In this document: positions 1-8,663 of the stretch, in pieces
Layout of the letters: each line of letters opens with the position of its first letter
Position numbering within the stretch: the first letter of the stretch is position 1
Source: Prevotellaceae bacterium
Lineage (GTDB): Bacteria; Bacteroidota; Bacteroidia; Bacteroidales; Bacteroidaceae
DNA: 64,000 bases
Assembly (NCBI GenBank): GCA_029219385.1
Contig: JAQXTH010000034.1
Span: 90,193 to 154,192 of the forward strand
Direction of reading: 5' to 3'
Position numbers and translations under genes: made by a program
Notes under the pieces: generated by a model
Told to the model about the DNA's origin: nothing
Database searches by the model: none
Seen by the model: the letters and a program-made list of their open reading frames with translations, nothing else

Positions 1-687
1 GAGGTCGGTCCACGGACCAAATTTCTCAATATTCTGTTCCATTTGTTCCGACGAGGCATAACCGGCAGTATATGCCATGGCTGATGAAGTGGAGAGGTTT
101 TCGCCATTGGCATTTTTCAACTGCTTGCTGGCACCAAAGTCAATCAACTGAATGTTTCCCTTAGTGTTGATCATGATGTTGGCAGGCTTCAGGTCAAGGT
201 GCCAAATTCCCTCGGCGTGTACGCACTCAAGAGCATCGAGAATTTGCGGAAGAATTAACATCAGTTCCGACTCGCTCATAGGTTTTTTAGTGCGTTTCAA
301 GCGGGCGGAGAGACTTTCGCCCTCCACAAAGTCCATCACATAATAAGAAGTGCCGTTTTCATCAAAAAGGTCATGCACACTGACAATATGAGGATTGGTC
401 AGTTTGCGTATTCTCTTGGCCTCCTTGCGAAATTTCTCCTGCTGTGCCGAAAAAGCCCGTTTGTTTTCGGTGAGACTTATGGATATTTCGGAAGAATCAT
501 CGGCGCGTCCGCAAACTCCCTTGATAAATAATTCCTTTATTGCAACCTTATCGTCAAACGCCGTGTCGGTGGCAACATATGTATTGCCAAAACCACCCGA
601 CGCAAGATATTGGTCTATGCGATATTTGCCGTTGGCGAGTGTGCTGCCCACCTTCAGCATACCTTCTTTCTGAATATTGTCAGCCAT
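1..687 (-). CDS. Serine/threonine protein kinase, partial (C-terminus outside window)
   Basis: Reverse-strand translation from ATG at 687: MADNIQKEGMLKVGSTLANGKYRIDQYLASGGFGNTYVATD...VAIKELF...HLDLKPANIMI...LIDFGASKQ; glycine loop, VAIK lysine, catalytic loop and DFG are all visible. Not in the ORF track because it is open at the window edge. Confidence 0.93.
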   Translation of the reverse strand, partial: MADNIQKEGMLKVGSTLANGKYRIDQYLASGGFGNTYVATDTAFDDKVAIKELFIKGVCGRADDSSEISISLTENKRAFSAQQEKFRKEAKRIRKLTNPHIVSVHDLFDENGTSYYVMDFVEGESLSARLKRTKKPMSESELMLILPQILDALECVHAEGIWHLDLKPANIMINTKGNIQLIDFGASKQLKNANGENLSTSSAMAYTAGYASSEQMEQNIEKFGPWTDL

Positions 688-700
688 TATGTGTTTTTTA

Positions 701-1699
701 TTATTTGTTTCTAGGTTTTATTGTACCCTGCGTATTATCTTTTTTCAAAACCGGATTATCACTGCTCGGAGCAAATAAAAAGAAAATACATACAAAAGTA
801 ACAATTATTACAATTACAGACAAAACAATCCAAATCAAATTTTTGTTTTTCTTTTGATTTTCAACAACAAAAGTTCTCACCTCATCTTTTGTTTCTTTTT
901 CATCAAGCATGACCATTGCAGACGGTTTTTCCAAACCCTCCACATCTTCCACCTCGATGATATATGCCGTGTTGTTGTCGCGAGTGTTTCTTTTTAGACA
1001 CTCATTTTTGAGATTAAGCAAACGATTGTTTAAAGAGCAGTCTTCGAGCAATATTTCTGACAAGTCGTTGTTTTCCAATTGCTCTATAACACCGTCGCAA
1101 CACAACATAAAGACATCTCCCTTTCTTACATCCTTTATTATATTATATGTTGCTTTGCAAGGATAATCCTGATGAGGCTGAATGGCACGCATAATAACAT
1201 TGCGCTGCGGAAAGGTTCTTGCGTCTTCCTCACTCAACTCTCCGGCAGCAATCAGTTCGTTCACCAAAGAATGGTCGCGAGTTTGAAAGACAACACCTTC
1301 TCCCTTGCGAAACTGATAGACGCGACTGTCGCCAATATGAGCCACAAATATGCCGTCTGAGCAAAGAGCCATAAAGGTGAGGGTAGTGCCCATTTTTCTT
1401 TGAGACTGCGAATTGTCGAGTTTGTCAAGGTTTTCATACGCTTGTTTGAGAGCATTCTGAAACGTGATTTTCATTTCGGCAGTGTCACACAAAGGTTTTC
1501 CCTCCATTATTCCACCTATGGTCTTTGCCACACAATCGCTTGCCACCTCGCCTTTTTCATGTCCGCCCATACCGTCGCACACAATGAAAACACGCGTCTC
1601 TTTTGTAGCCTCGCCAAGAAGAGGAAAAATAGAATCTTCCTGATTTGGTTTTCCGCCTATTTCACTATAGGCAAGAGGTTGTTGTATTTTTATCTTCAT
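701..1699 (-). CDS. PP2C-family Ser/Thr phosphatase with C-terminal transmembrane helix
   Basis: Motifs VCDGMGGHEKGEVAS, AHIGDSRVYQ, MLCCDGV; hydrophobic stretch LIWIVLSVIVIIVTFVCIFFLF. Confidence 0.93.
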   Translation of the reverse strand: MKIKIQQPLAYSEIGGKPNQEDSIFPLLGEATKETRVFIVCDGMGGHEKGEVASDCVAKTIGGIMEGKPLCDTAEMKITFQNALKQAYENLDKLDNSQSQRKMGTTLTFMALCSDGIFVAHIGDSRVYQFRKGEGVVFQTRDHSLVNELIAAGELSEEDARTFPQRNVIMRAIQPHQDYPCKATYNIIKDVRKGDVFMLCCDGVIEQLENNDLSEILLEDCSLNNRLLNLKNECLKRNTRDNNTAYIIEVEDVEGLEKPSAMVMLDEKETKDEVRTFVVENQKKNKNLIWIVLSVIVIIVTFVCIFFLFAPSSDNPVLKKDNTQGTIKPRNK

Positions 1700-1769
1700 G
1701 TTGCAATATTTTATGTGTTAAGGGTATATTATAAAACACCCCTGATGGATAATTTTGAAATAGCAGAAG

Positions 1770-2210
1770 TTATTCAAAATTATAGTCTAAATACATCTTT
1801 CTTCCTCCGAGAGTGAGACAATCGTTTACGTTGAGATAGATAATATCGTCTTTAATAAGTTCTATACCCTCCTTGTCGGTAGGATTTTTTCCATGCTCCT
1901 CAAAAGTGCATTCCACGCCTGAGGGAGTGCAGCGAAGTTCTATTATGGCATGTTTCTTGCTCATATAGCATGTTTTATCAGGTATTTGAACCTCGGCATC
2001 GTTTGTCTCGGTTTTTCTTCCAATCCATTGTCTGCCAAAGTGCAACTGATAGTTTTTATTATCAACCTTGAGACTGTATTTTGGCAGGTAGTCTTTTATG
2101 GCCGATAATTTCTTACACTTGGGACAAGCGGCATTTTTTTCTTCGAGCCCCGTTGCGGAGGTTACTTGTAATTCCCCTCCGCAATGGGGACATTTAATGG
2201 ATATATTCAT
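1770..2210 (-). CDS. Zinc-ribbon plus FHA-domain protein
   Basis: CPHCGGEL...CPKCKKL ribbon; FHA-like IGR...DKTCYMSKKHAIIEL...L.DGD-like region. Confidence 0.75.
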   Translation of the reverse strand: MNISIKCPHCGGELQVTSATGLEEKNAACPKCKKLSAIKDYLPKYSLKVDNKNYQLHFGRQWIGRKTETNDAEVQIPDKTCYMSKKHAIIELRCTPSGVECTFEEHGKNPTDKEGIELIKDDIIYLNVNDCLTLGGRKMYLDYNFE

Positions 2211-2222
2211 TGTTGATCATTA

Positions 2223-3227
2223 TTAAACTTCATAAGAAGTGACATCAGCATCGTTTGAGTAGTCGTTGACTTCATCATCTATGGCAGCAACGCTTCCACC
2301 CGTAATATCTTCGGCTGTGGGCATGGGAATATGTGCTTCTCTCACGTCGGCTATCTCATTGTCTTCTATTTCGCCATTATTGTTTTGGTCGGATATTGCC
2401 AAGTCTACCTCGCCATTTTGGCTTGCATCTATCAAAACAACATTTTGGTCGTTTATCGTGACGGCTGCCATATCGACAGTCTGACCATTCATATCAACAT
2501 CTTCAGAAACAGCAATAACATTCATCTCGGGTGTTTCTATCACAGCCTGATGTGTGGCCAAATCCTGACCGCTCATGTTGTATTGACGCATATCAATCAA
2601 CTCGCTTTCTTCGGGTTGACCATCATCGTTGGTGTCTACCATGGCGGTGATAATGCGCCCTTCAGAAGCATCTTCCATAAACACGGCTTGATGATTGTCA
2701 ACAGTGCCCGAATATACATTTACTCTGCTACCATTTTCAAGAGTATATTCTTCAACACCATCAATTCTCACATCGTGTTGCTCTAAAAATTCATTTTCAG
2801 TCTTACCACCGTTTTCTTCGTGGCGTTCCTGACTTTGTTGCTGACGCTCTTCCTCTTGACGCTGACGTTCTTCTTCGCGCTGTTGGCGTTCCAATTCACG
2901 TTGCTGACGCTCTTGTTCGTGTTGTTCGCGAATACGCTCTTTTTCTTCCAATTCAGCGATTTTTTTATCTACGTCTGATTGTGAAGAATTAGAATTTTTT
3001 GCGGAATTATTGTTTTGATTTTCTTCTTCAGTGGCAGATTGTGCCAATTCTTCTCCGCTTGTGATATGATTGGCTGCGTATGCTGCTCCTGCACCTGCCA
3101 AAATTCCAATTCCCGTGCCTGCGAGTATTTTTGCAATCATCGCATTCTTTGTCTTTGTCTTTTCTTCGTTAGGCTGATTTTGTTTCTGATTGCCTGCATA
3201 AAGAGTGTCGTTGTTTCCTGAAGTCAT
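2223..3227 (-). CDS. Membrane-anchored coiled-coil (Glu/Arg/Gln-rich) protein with EF-hand-like acidic loops
   Basis: TM/Gly-rich segment IAKILAGTGIGILAGAGAAYAA; ERQQRELERQQREEERQRQEEERQQQ coil; DTNDDGQPEESEL and DQNNNGEIEDNE loops. Confidence 0.65.
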   Translation of the reverse strand: MTSGNNDTLYAGNQKQNQPNEEKTKTKNAMIAKILAGTGIGILAGAGAAYAANHITSGEELAQSATEEENQNNNSAKNSNSSQSDVDKKIAELEEKERIREQHEQERQQRELERQQREEERQRQEEERQQQSQERHEENGGKTENEFLEQHDVRIDGVEEYTLENGSRVNVYSGTVDNHQAVFMEDASEGRIITAMVDTNDDGQPEESELIDMRQYNMSGQDLATHQAVIETPEMNVIAVSEDVDMNGQTVDMAAVTINDQNVVLIDASQNGEVDLAISDQNNNGEIEDNEIADVREAHIPMPTAEDITGGSVAAIDDEVNDYSNDADVTSYEV

Positions 3228-3321
3228 AGTTGTGTTGTTTTTTTATTGTTAATAATCTTCTTATGGTGTTATAGATTATTATGGAAAAAGAATATATCAG
3301 TGGGATGAAAATTTTTTTATT

Positions 3322-4077
3322 TTATTTCTTTGGGTTCCAATTCATAATGTGCATATTGTCGTTAAACTTGCCCCACATCACGGGATTTTGTTTCTTTTTG
3401 GTGCGCTCAGAAACCTTTGTAGATACATAATTAAAAATTTCTTTGGCTGTTATAATTCGGTTGCCGTCAACATCGGCTGCACCCTTTAGTCCTTTTAAAA
3501 TGTATTGAGTGAAATAACCATTGTCTGCCCAAATATTTTCTTGTGAAGTCTCGCCGGTGCGCGAACTTAGAAAAAGCATCACACCTTTTGTGTCAGACAT
3601 GAGTGGTGTGGAATTACTTTTGCCCGTATTTTTGTTGTTGTCTCTCAATCCTCCCGAAAAACATGCATCTATAAATAATTGTTTGTTGGCAGATTTGCAA
3701 CCGGCCATCACTTTTTGAATTTCTTTATAAGTTACCATTGTGTTGGCGGCCTTTGTGTCGTAGGCACACAAACCTCCCTTACCACCGTGACCACTGAAAA
3801 AGAAAACCACAATATCGTCTTCTGAGGCTTTTGAAAAACTCTCCCTCAAGGTGTTGAGAATATTATCGTGAGTTGCCTGACTGCCGAGCAATGTCTTTAT
3901 GTTTTTAGTATGAGTGAGATAGAGTTGTGAAAAGTTTTTTGCATCGTTTTCTGTGTTGCGCAAGTCCTTAATATATTTATAGTCGCATATACCCACAGAT
4001 ACCACATAGATAGTTCTGCCAAAGGCTGTTACAATCAAGACAAACAACAATAAAAAAAGCAACGAAAATCTTTTCAT
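3322..4077 (-). CDS. Caspase-like (peptidase C14 type) protein with signal peptide
   Basis: Signal peptide MKRFSLLFLLLFVLIVTAFG; His motif FFFSGHGGKGG; Cys motif LFIDACFSGG. Start taken at the second Met of the ORF (ORF start 4089). Confidence 0.88.
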   Translation of the reverse strand: MKRFSLLFLLLFVLIVTAFGRTIYVVSVGICDYKYIKDLRNTENDAKNFSQLYLTHTKNIKTLLGSQATHDNILNTLRESFSKASEDDIVVFFFSGHGGKGGLCAYDTKAANTMVTYKEIQKVMAGCKSANKQLFIDACFSGGLRDNNKNTGKSNSTPLMSDTKGVMLFLSSRTGETSQENIWADNGYFTQYILKGLKGAADVDGNRIITAKEIFNYVSTKVSERTKKKQNPVMWGKFNDNMHIMNWNPKK

Positions 4078-4709
4078 GGCAACGGACAATTACAAACCGG
4101 ATTTGGACAATATCTGTTTTGTTTCAATATCTTATAGGGAGTCAGAGACAAAAATTTATGACAATGAGGACACACATATTTCTCTTGCATCTCAGCATTG
4201 AGTTCAGCCATTCTGATATTTTTTCTTGCCACAATTCTTTCACTCACAATCATGGAAACTATCAAAACAAATATTGTCATGCCTATAGTTATGCCCATTC
4301 TTTGTCCGTTGTCGAGATTTTGACCTACAAACATTCCCAACAACATAGTGATTATAGAAGGCAAAATTCTGAGATAGTTCACGAGCATAGACTTTCTTTC
4401 CCACTGTCTTTTTTCTTTTTCATACTTATCCCATATTGCAGCCAGGTTTATGTCTGAAAAATCCTGCAACAGTTGTTTCACCGTGGTTTTAAACGTACCC
4501 AAAATAAATGGTGTGTCTTCTTTGATTGTCTTGCGCTTAATGCGCATTCCAAACACAAAAATTCCTTTTGCTGAATTATTGTCTTCTATCTGATATGTTC
4601 TTTCGCCCGTTTTGCGCAAAATAGCATGTTGAGGGTCTACACTCTGGTCTGCTATGTGCATGGGTTGTCTGCCCATGCGCCCTATTATTATTTCTTCTCC
4701 TATATTCAT
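4074..4709 (-). CDS. FHA-domain membrane protein with C-terminal zinc ribbon
   Basis: IIIGRMGRQPMHIADQSVDPQHAIL...IEDNNSAKGIFVFG FHA; two TM segments; CPHCHKFL...CPNPVCNC. Confidence 0.82.
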   Translation of the reverse strand: MNIGEEIIIGRMGRQPMHIADQSVDPQHAILRKTGERTYQIEDNNSAKGIFVFGMRIKRKTIKEDTPFILGTFKTTVKQLLQDFSDINLAAIWDKYEKEKRQWERKSMLVNYLRILPSIITMLLGMFVGQNLDNGQRMGITIGMTIFVLIVSMIVSERIVARKNIRMAELNAEMQEKYVCPHCHKFLSLTPYKILKQNRYCPNPVCNCPLP

Positions 4710-4724
4710 TTTTATAATATTTCT

Positions 4725-5198
4725 TTAAATCAAAAAATCGTCGCCCGACATATCGTCGACATTTTCATCTGTATTGTCTTGATTTAAATCGTTATTTTCT
4801 TTTTCTATTAAATCTTTCAAATCAATATCTTCCGGATTTTTTATGTAGTTATAACATTTTAATTCTGAAACATTAGACAAATGAACAGCATCTTCATCAC
4901 ATTCCATAATGCAACAATTGTCTTCAATGGCATATTCCAAATCAACAGTTTCAGTTTCGACTGTATTTAGTATTTCCGGCAATTCAATGTCCATGCCCGG
5001 CATTTCGTTTGTCAGCAACTCGGGATAACTCGTGTAAAAATCTGTTCGTTGATCAACCCTCATGACATCTTTCAAAATATCAGAACAATCATTATCGGCA
5101 TCTATATAGTCTGCCACTTTCTGCATTTCGTCCTCGCTGAGATTGCCGTCAAGAAATGCAGCAAAACTTTCTATACTTATGTCATTCATTTTTATCAT
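4725..5198 (-). CDS. Acidic putative anti-sigma-factor-like protein
   Basis: Immediately downstream of the sigma factor ORF; N-terminus ISIESFAAFLDGNLSEDEMQKVADYIDADNDC resembles anti-sigma N-termini; rest is highly acidic. Confidence 0.45.
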   Translation of the reverse strand: MIKMNDISIESFAAFLDGNLSEDEMQKVADYIDADNDCSDILKDVMRVDQRTDFYTSYPELLTNEMPGMDIELPEILNTVETETVDLEYAIEDNCCIMECDEDAVHLSNVSELKCYNYIKNPEDIDLKDLIEKENNDLNQDNTDENVDDMSGDDFLI

Positions 5199-5199
5199 G

Positions 5200-5817
5200 C
5201 TATTTTGTTCCGGTTTCTTTTCCTAATATAGAAATAAACTGCTCCTTGGCAAGTTTGTGTTTATTATAGAAATTTGCCATGGTCATACACAGAGCTTCGG
5301 CAGTCTCTTCGTTGTCCATGCCCTCTACATAGCGCAACCTTATTATTTCACGATAGCGCTTGTTGGTCATACGGTTTAAAAGAGTCTCTACGTCCATGTG
5401 GTTTATGCTGCTCATGTCAAAGGTTGTAGAGCAAGAATTTTCTAAAATTCTATCACCATAGTCATCATCGTCGTTATCGCATGGACTTAGATCTATAATG
5501 TCTATTTCCTTTCTTCTTTTATACTTTCTGTAACAATAGAAGAGGCAGGTTGTTTTAAGCCATGTGGCGAGAGTACTCTCTCCTCTGAAATTCTGCAACT
5601 GGCAATGACCGGTTTCTTTGTTGGGAGTGATTATAAGAGTGTAGATCTCATTTATAAATTCAACCACCGTTTCACAATCGGTATAATAATTGTCATAGAT
5701 TGATTTGAAAAGCGGATAACATTTGTTGTATAGATAATAACACGTCACCTTTTGGTCACGTTCTATTATTTCTTTAGCATAAAACAAATCTTCCACATAT
5801 ATCTTGGCAGCCGGCAT
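5200..5817 (-). CDS. RNA polymerase sigma factor (ECF/sigma-70-like)
   Basis: Sigma2-like FRGESTLATWLKTTCLFYCYRKYKRRK; sigma4-like LLNRMTNKRYREIIRLRYVEGMDNEETAEALCMTMANFYNKHKLAKEQF. Confidence 0.82.
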   Translation of the reverse strand: MPAAKIYVEDLFYAKEIIERDQKVTCYYLYNKCYPLFKSIYDNYYTDCETVVEFINEIYTLIITPNKETGHCQLQNFRGESTLATWLKTTCLFYCYRKYKRRKEIDIIDLSPCDNDDDDYGDRILENSCSTTFDMSSINHMDVETLLNRMTNKRYREIIRLRYVEGMDNEETAEALCMTMANFYNKHKLAKEQFISILGKETGTK

Positions 5818-6084
5818 CTCTATAATATATATAAGGTATAATCAGGGTGTAAAATTAGTGATTTATTTTAAAATGATTGAAAATTAAACAATAAATTTAA
5901 ATTACATAAAGACTTTGGCATTTAAAGTAGCGAAGTCAAACAAAGATAAAGTGTTTTCAACATCTCATAACAATATTATATTTCATTTTATTTTTATATT
6001 ATTTTTTAATGATACTGATGTATTGTTAATAATATAGCGGTTGAATCTGTTGAAGTCTGTATATGTATTGACTCTCTATTTTTA

Positions 6085-6367
6085 TTGTCCACATATATGG
6101 TTGTTTTATCAACCGGTTATAAACAGCTTAATAGGTTTGTAAAATACTGATCTTGTTATGTGTTGTAGGTATAGAAAATATATTTTTCCACAAGGATTAG
6201 ATAAATCGTTAAAAGTTATATTTGTATATTTTTGTGGCTGTCGATAACTGTTTATAACGCTATTGAAAAGTGAGTTTTGCTTGTGATTTGTTGTGGAAAA
6301 ACATCAACAGCCTTTCAGGTGTGTGTGTAAACAGATTTTCCACCACTTATAAACATGGTTTTCCACC
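6085..6367. other. Candidate replication origin segment (DnaA-box-like cluster)
   Basis: TTGTCCACA 6085-6093; TTTTCCACA 6184-6192; TGTGGAAAA (reverse) 6292-6300; TTTTCCACC 6337-6345 and 6359-6367; TTATAAACA 6117-6125 and 6347-6355, and TGTTTATAA 6249-6257. Lies in a gene-free AT-rich ~1.1 kb. Confidence 0.45.
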
Positions 6368-6547
6368 GTGATGTGAATAGTGAAAAGGTCAAATATATTT
6401 ATTATAGAAAATAGTAGAAAAACTGATTTATAAAATTTTTTTGGACTTCAATCTAAAGTAAAATTAAAGCGGGGTATATAAATTTCCATTTTAATGTTAT
6501 TATGATATGAATAAAGATAAAAATAATTTGAGCGGACTTCTCTATTT

Positions 6548-6635
6548 ATTTCCGGCCGAAGATACTAAGATTTCCGCCCGGAGATACTAGTATTTTCGCC
6601 CGGAGATACTAAGATTTCCGGCCGAGAATAAATCG
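6548..6635. repeat. 22-bp direct tandem repeat array, ~4 copies
   Basis: ATTTCCGGCCGAAGATACTAAG / ATTTCCGCCCGGAGATACTAGT / ATTTTCGCCCGGAGATACTAAG / ATTTCCGGCCGAGAATAAATCG (last copy degenerate). Confidence 0.9.
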
Positions 6636-6929
6636 TTAAGTGCGTTTCTGTGAAATTATTGATGAATTATAAACTTTTTAGAGTGTCATAAAATATATTA
6701 TTGACATTTTAAATTTAATTATATGAAGAATGAATTATCTTAATTCTTTATTTTGTAATATTTTTAAAATAAAAATTTATTTATGCACTAATTAAATTTT
6801 TTGGTATCAATAAAAAATATATTTCGACTTCGGTATGAATTGTTTATCGTTTAATTATAAGGATATTAAAAATGGTGTGTCGAAATTATGACACACCATT
6901 TTTAATGATTTAAGAAGAAATGTAAATAG

Positions 6930-8519
6930 TTATTTATAGTCGTATGCGTGTTTGGCATAGTCTATAGTGTAGTGAAGACCGCGACTTTCCTTGCGTTCGA
7001 TTGCTTGTCGAGTGACGAGATAGCCCACATTGATTGCATTGCGCAATTCGCAGATGTCGCGTGTGGCTTTCACACGCTTAAAGAGTTCTTCGGTTTCTTC
7101 ATATATAAGATCGAGTCGAATCCATGCGCGATGAAGTCTGAGGTCGCTACGCACAATGCCTACATAGTTTGACATGATTTGCCCCACTTCGCGCATATCT
7201 TGTGCCACGAGCACTTTTTCTTCATTAGTCATTGTGCCCTCATCGTTCCATTCGGGTATCTTGTTATTAAAGTCATAGTTGTTAATCATGCTCAAAACGT
7301 GTTTTGCGGCAGCGTCGGCATAGACAACGGCTTCAATCAGTGAGTTGCTGGCAAGGCGATTGCCACCGTGGAGCCCGGTGCACGAACATTCGCCCACGGC
7401 ATATAGTCTCTTTATGCTGCTCTCGGCATTGAGGTCTACCTTTATGCCGCCACACAGGTAGTGGGCACAAGGAGTGACGGGAATATATTCCTTTGTGATG
7501 TCAATGCCAATGGAGAGACATTTTGCATAGATGTTTGGAAAATGATTTTTTGTTTGTTCGGGGTCTTTGTGGGTTACGTCGAGACAAACATGGTCAATGC
7601 CGTGTATTTTCATTTCCTTGTCAATGGCTCGGGCCACTATGTCGCGCGGTGCGAGAGAGAGACGTTTGTCGTATTTTTGCATAAACTCCTCACCATTGGG
7701 CAGACGCAAAATGCCTCCATAGCCGCGCATGGCTTCGGTGATGAGATAAGCAGGGTGGGTTTCACCGGGATGATAAAGAGCGGTGGGGTGGAATTGCACA
7801 AACTCCATGTCTTTTACGGTGGCTTTGGCTCTATATGCCATTGCGATGCCGTCGCCTGTGGCAATGTTGGGGTTGGTGGTGGTGTTATAGATTGCACCTA
7901 TGCCTCCGGTGGCGAGCAGTGTCACCTTAGAGAGGAAAGTGTCTACTTTTCCGGTGTCGGGGTCGAGAATGTAGGCACCATAACATTCAATGTTGGGTGT
8001 GTGGCGATTTACTTCTACTCCCAAATGATGTTGTGTTATGATTTCTACGGCAAAATGATTTTCCAGCACTTTTATGTTGGGATGTTTTCTTACGGCTTCA
8101 ATCAGTCCGCGTTGTATTTCAAAGCCCGAGTCATCGGCGTGGTGGAGTATTCTGAACTCAGAGTGTCCGCCCTCTCTGTGGAGGTCGAAAGAACCGTCTT
8201 CTTTACGGTCGAAATTAACTCCCCAACCAACTAACCGTTCTATGCCGGCAGGTGCGTTTTTGACAACTTGTTCTACAGCAGCGGGGTCGCTGATATAGTC
8301 ACCGGCAATCATAGTGTCTTTAATGTGTTTGTCGAAATTGTCTACCTCAAGGTTGGTCACCGAGGCAATGCCGCCTTGTGCTTTTGCTGTGTTTGCTTCA
8401 TCGATAGTGGTTTTGCAGACAAGAGCCACTTTTCCTTTTCCTGCATTAGCCACCTGGAGGGCAAACGACATTCCGGCAACACCCGAACCTATCACAAGAA
8501 AATCAAATTTGCGTATCAT
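6930..8519 (-). CDS. nadB: L-aspartate oxidase
   Basis: FAD-binding GSGVAGMSFALQ; AKAQGGIASV; CAHYLCGGIKVD; GGNRLASNSLIEAVVYA. Confidence 0.95.
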   Translation of the reverse strand: MIRKFDFLVIGSGVAGMSFALQVANAGKGKVALVCKTTIDEANTAKAQGGIASVTNLEVDNFDKHIKDTMIAGDYISDPAAVEQVVKNAPAGIERLVGWGVNFDRKEDGSFDLHREGGHSEFRILHHADDSGFEIQRGLIEAVRKHPNIKVLENHFAVEIITQHHLGVEVNRHTPNIECYGAYILDPDTGKVDTFLSKVTLLATGGIGAIYNTTTNPNIATGDGIAMAYRAKATVKDMEFVQFHPTALYHPGETHPAYLITEAMRGYGGILRLPNGEEFMQKYDKRLSLAPRDIVARAIDKEMKIHGIDHVCLDVTHKDPEQTKNHFPNIYAKCLSIGIDITKEYIPVTPCAHYLCGGIKVDLNAESSIKRLYAVGECSCTGLHGGNRLASNSLIEAVVYADAAAKHVLSMINNYDFNNKIPEWNDEGTMTNEEKVLVAQDMREVGQIMSNYVGIVRSDLRLHRAWIRLDLIYEETEELFKRVKATRDICELRNAINVGYLVTRQAIERKESRGLHYTIDYAKHAYDYK

Positions 8520-8590
8520 TATGTTTTCTCAATAAAATAATTATGAAATAATTAACTATATTATTGCAGCCTATTTTCGCTGTTATGCTG

Positions 8591-8598
8591 CAAAGGTA
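8591..8598 (-). promoter_or_regulatory. Bacteroidetes-type -7 element (TACCTTTG) for nadB
   Basis: TAnnTTTG match on the minus strand, ~70 bp upstream of the nadB start. Confidence 0.55.
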
Positions 8599-8620
8599 CT
8601 CTTATTTTTGAACAAAGGGC

Positions 8621-8649
8621 TTTTGTTTGGTAGATTTTTAGTATTTTTG
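8621..8649 (+). promoter_or_regulatory. Bacteroidetes-type promoter (TTTTG...TATTTTTG) for the carboxypeptidase gene
   Basis: -7 TATTTTTG at 8642-8649, ~15 bp before the ATG; divergent with the nadB promoter. Confidence 0.55.
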
Positions 8650-8663
8650 CCCACATTTAAAAC

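Noticed and set aside
1079-1816. Plus-strand ORFs opposite the PP2C gene
   Set aside because: Shadow ORFs; the minus strand carries the full set of PP2C motifs.
5818-6929. CRISPR array from the 22-bp repeats
   Set aside because: Units are contiguous without spacers, too short, and no cas genes occur in the window.
7461-8234. 257-aa ORF antisense to nadB
   Set aside because: Shadow ORF; the minus strand is unambiguous nadB.
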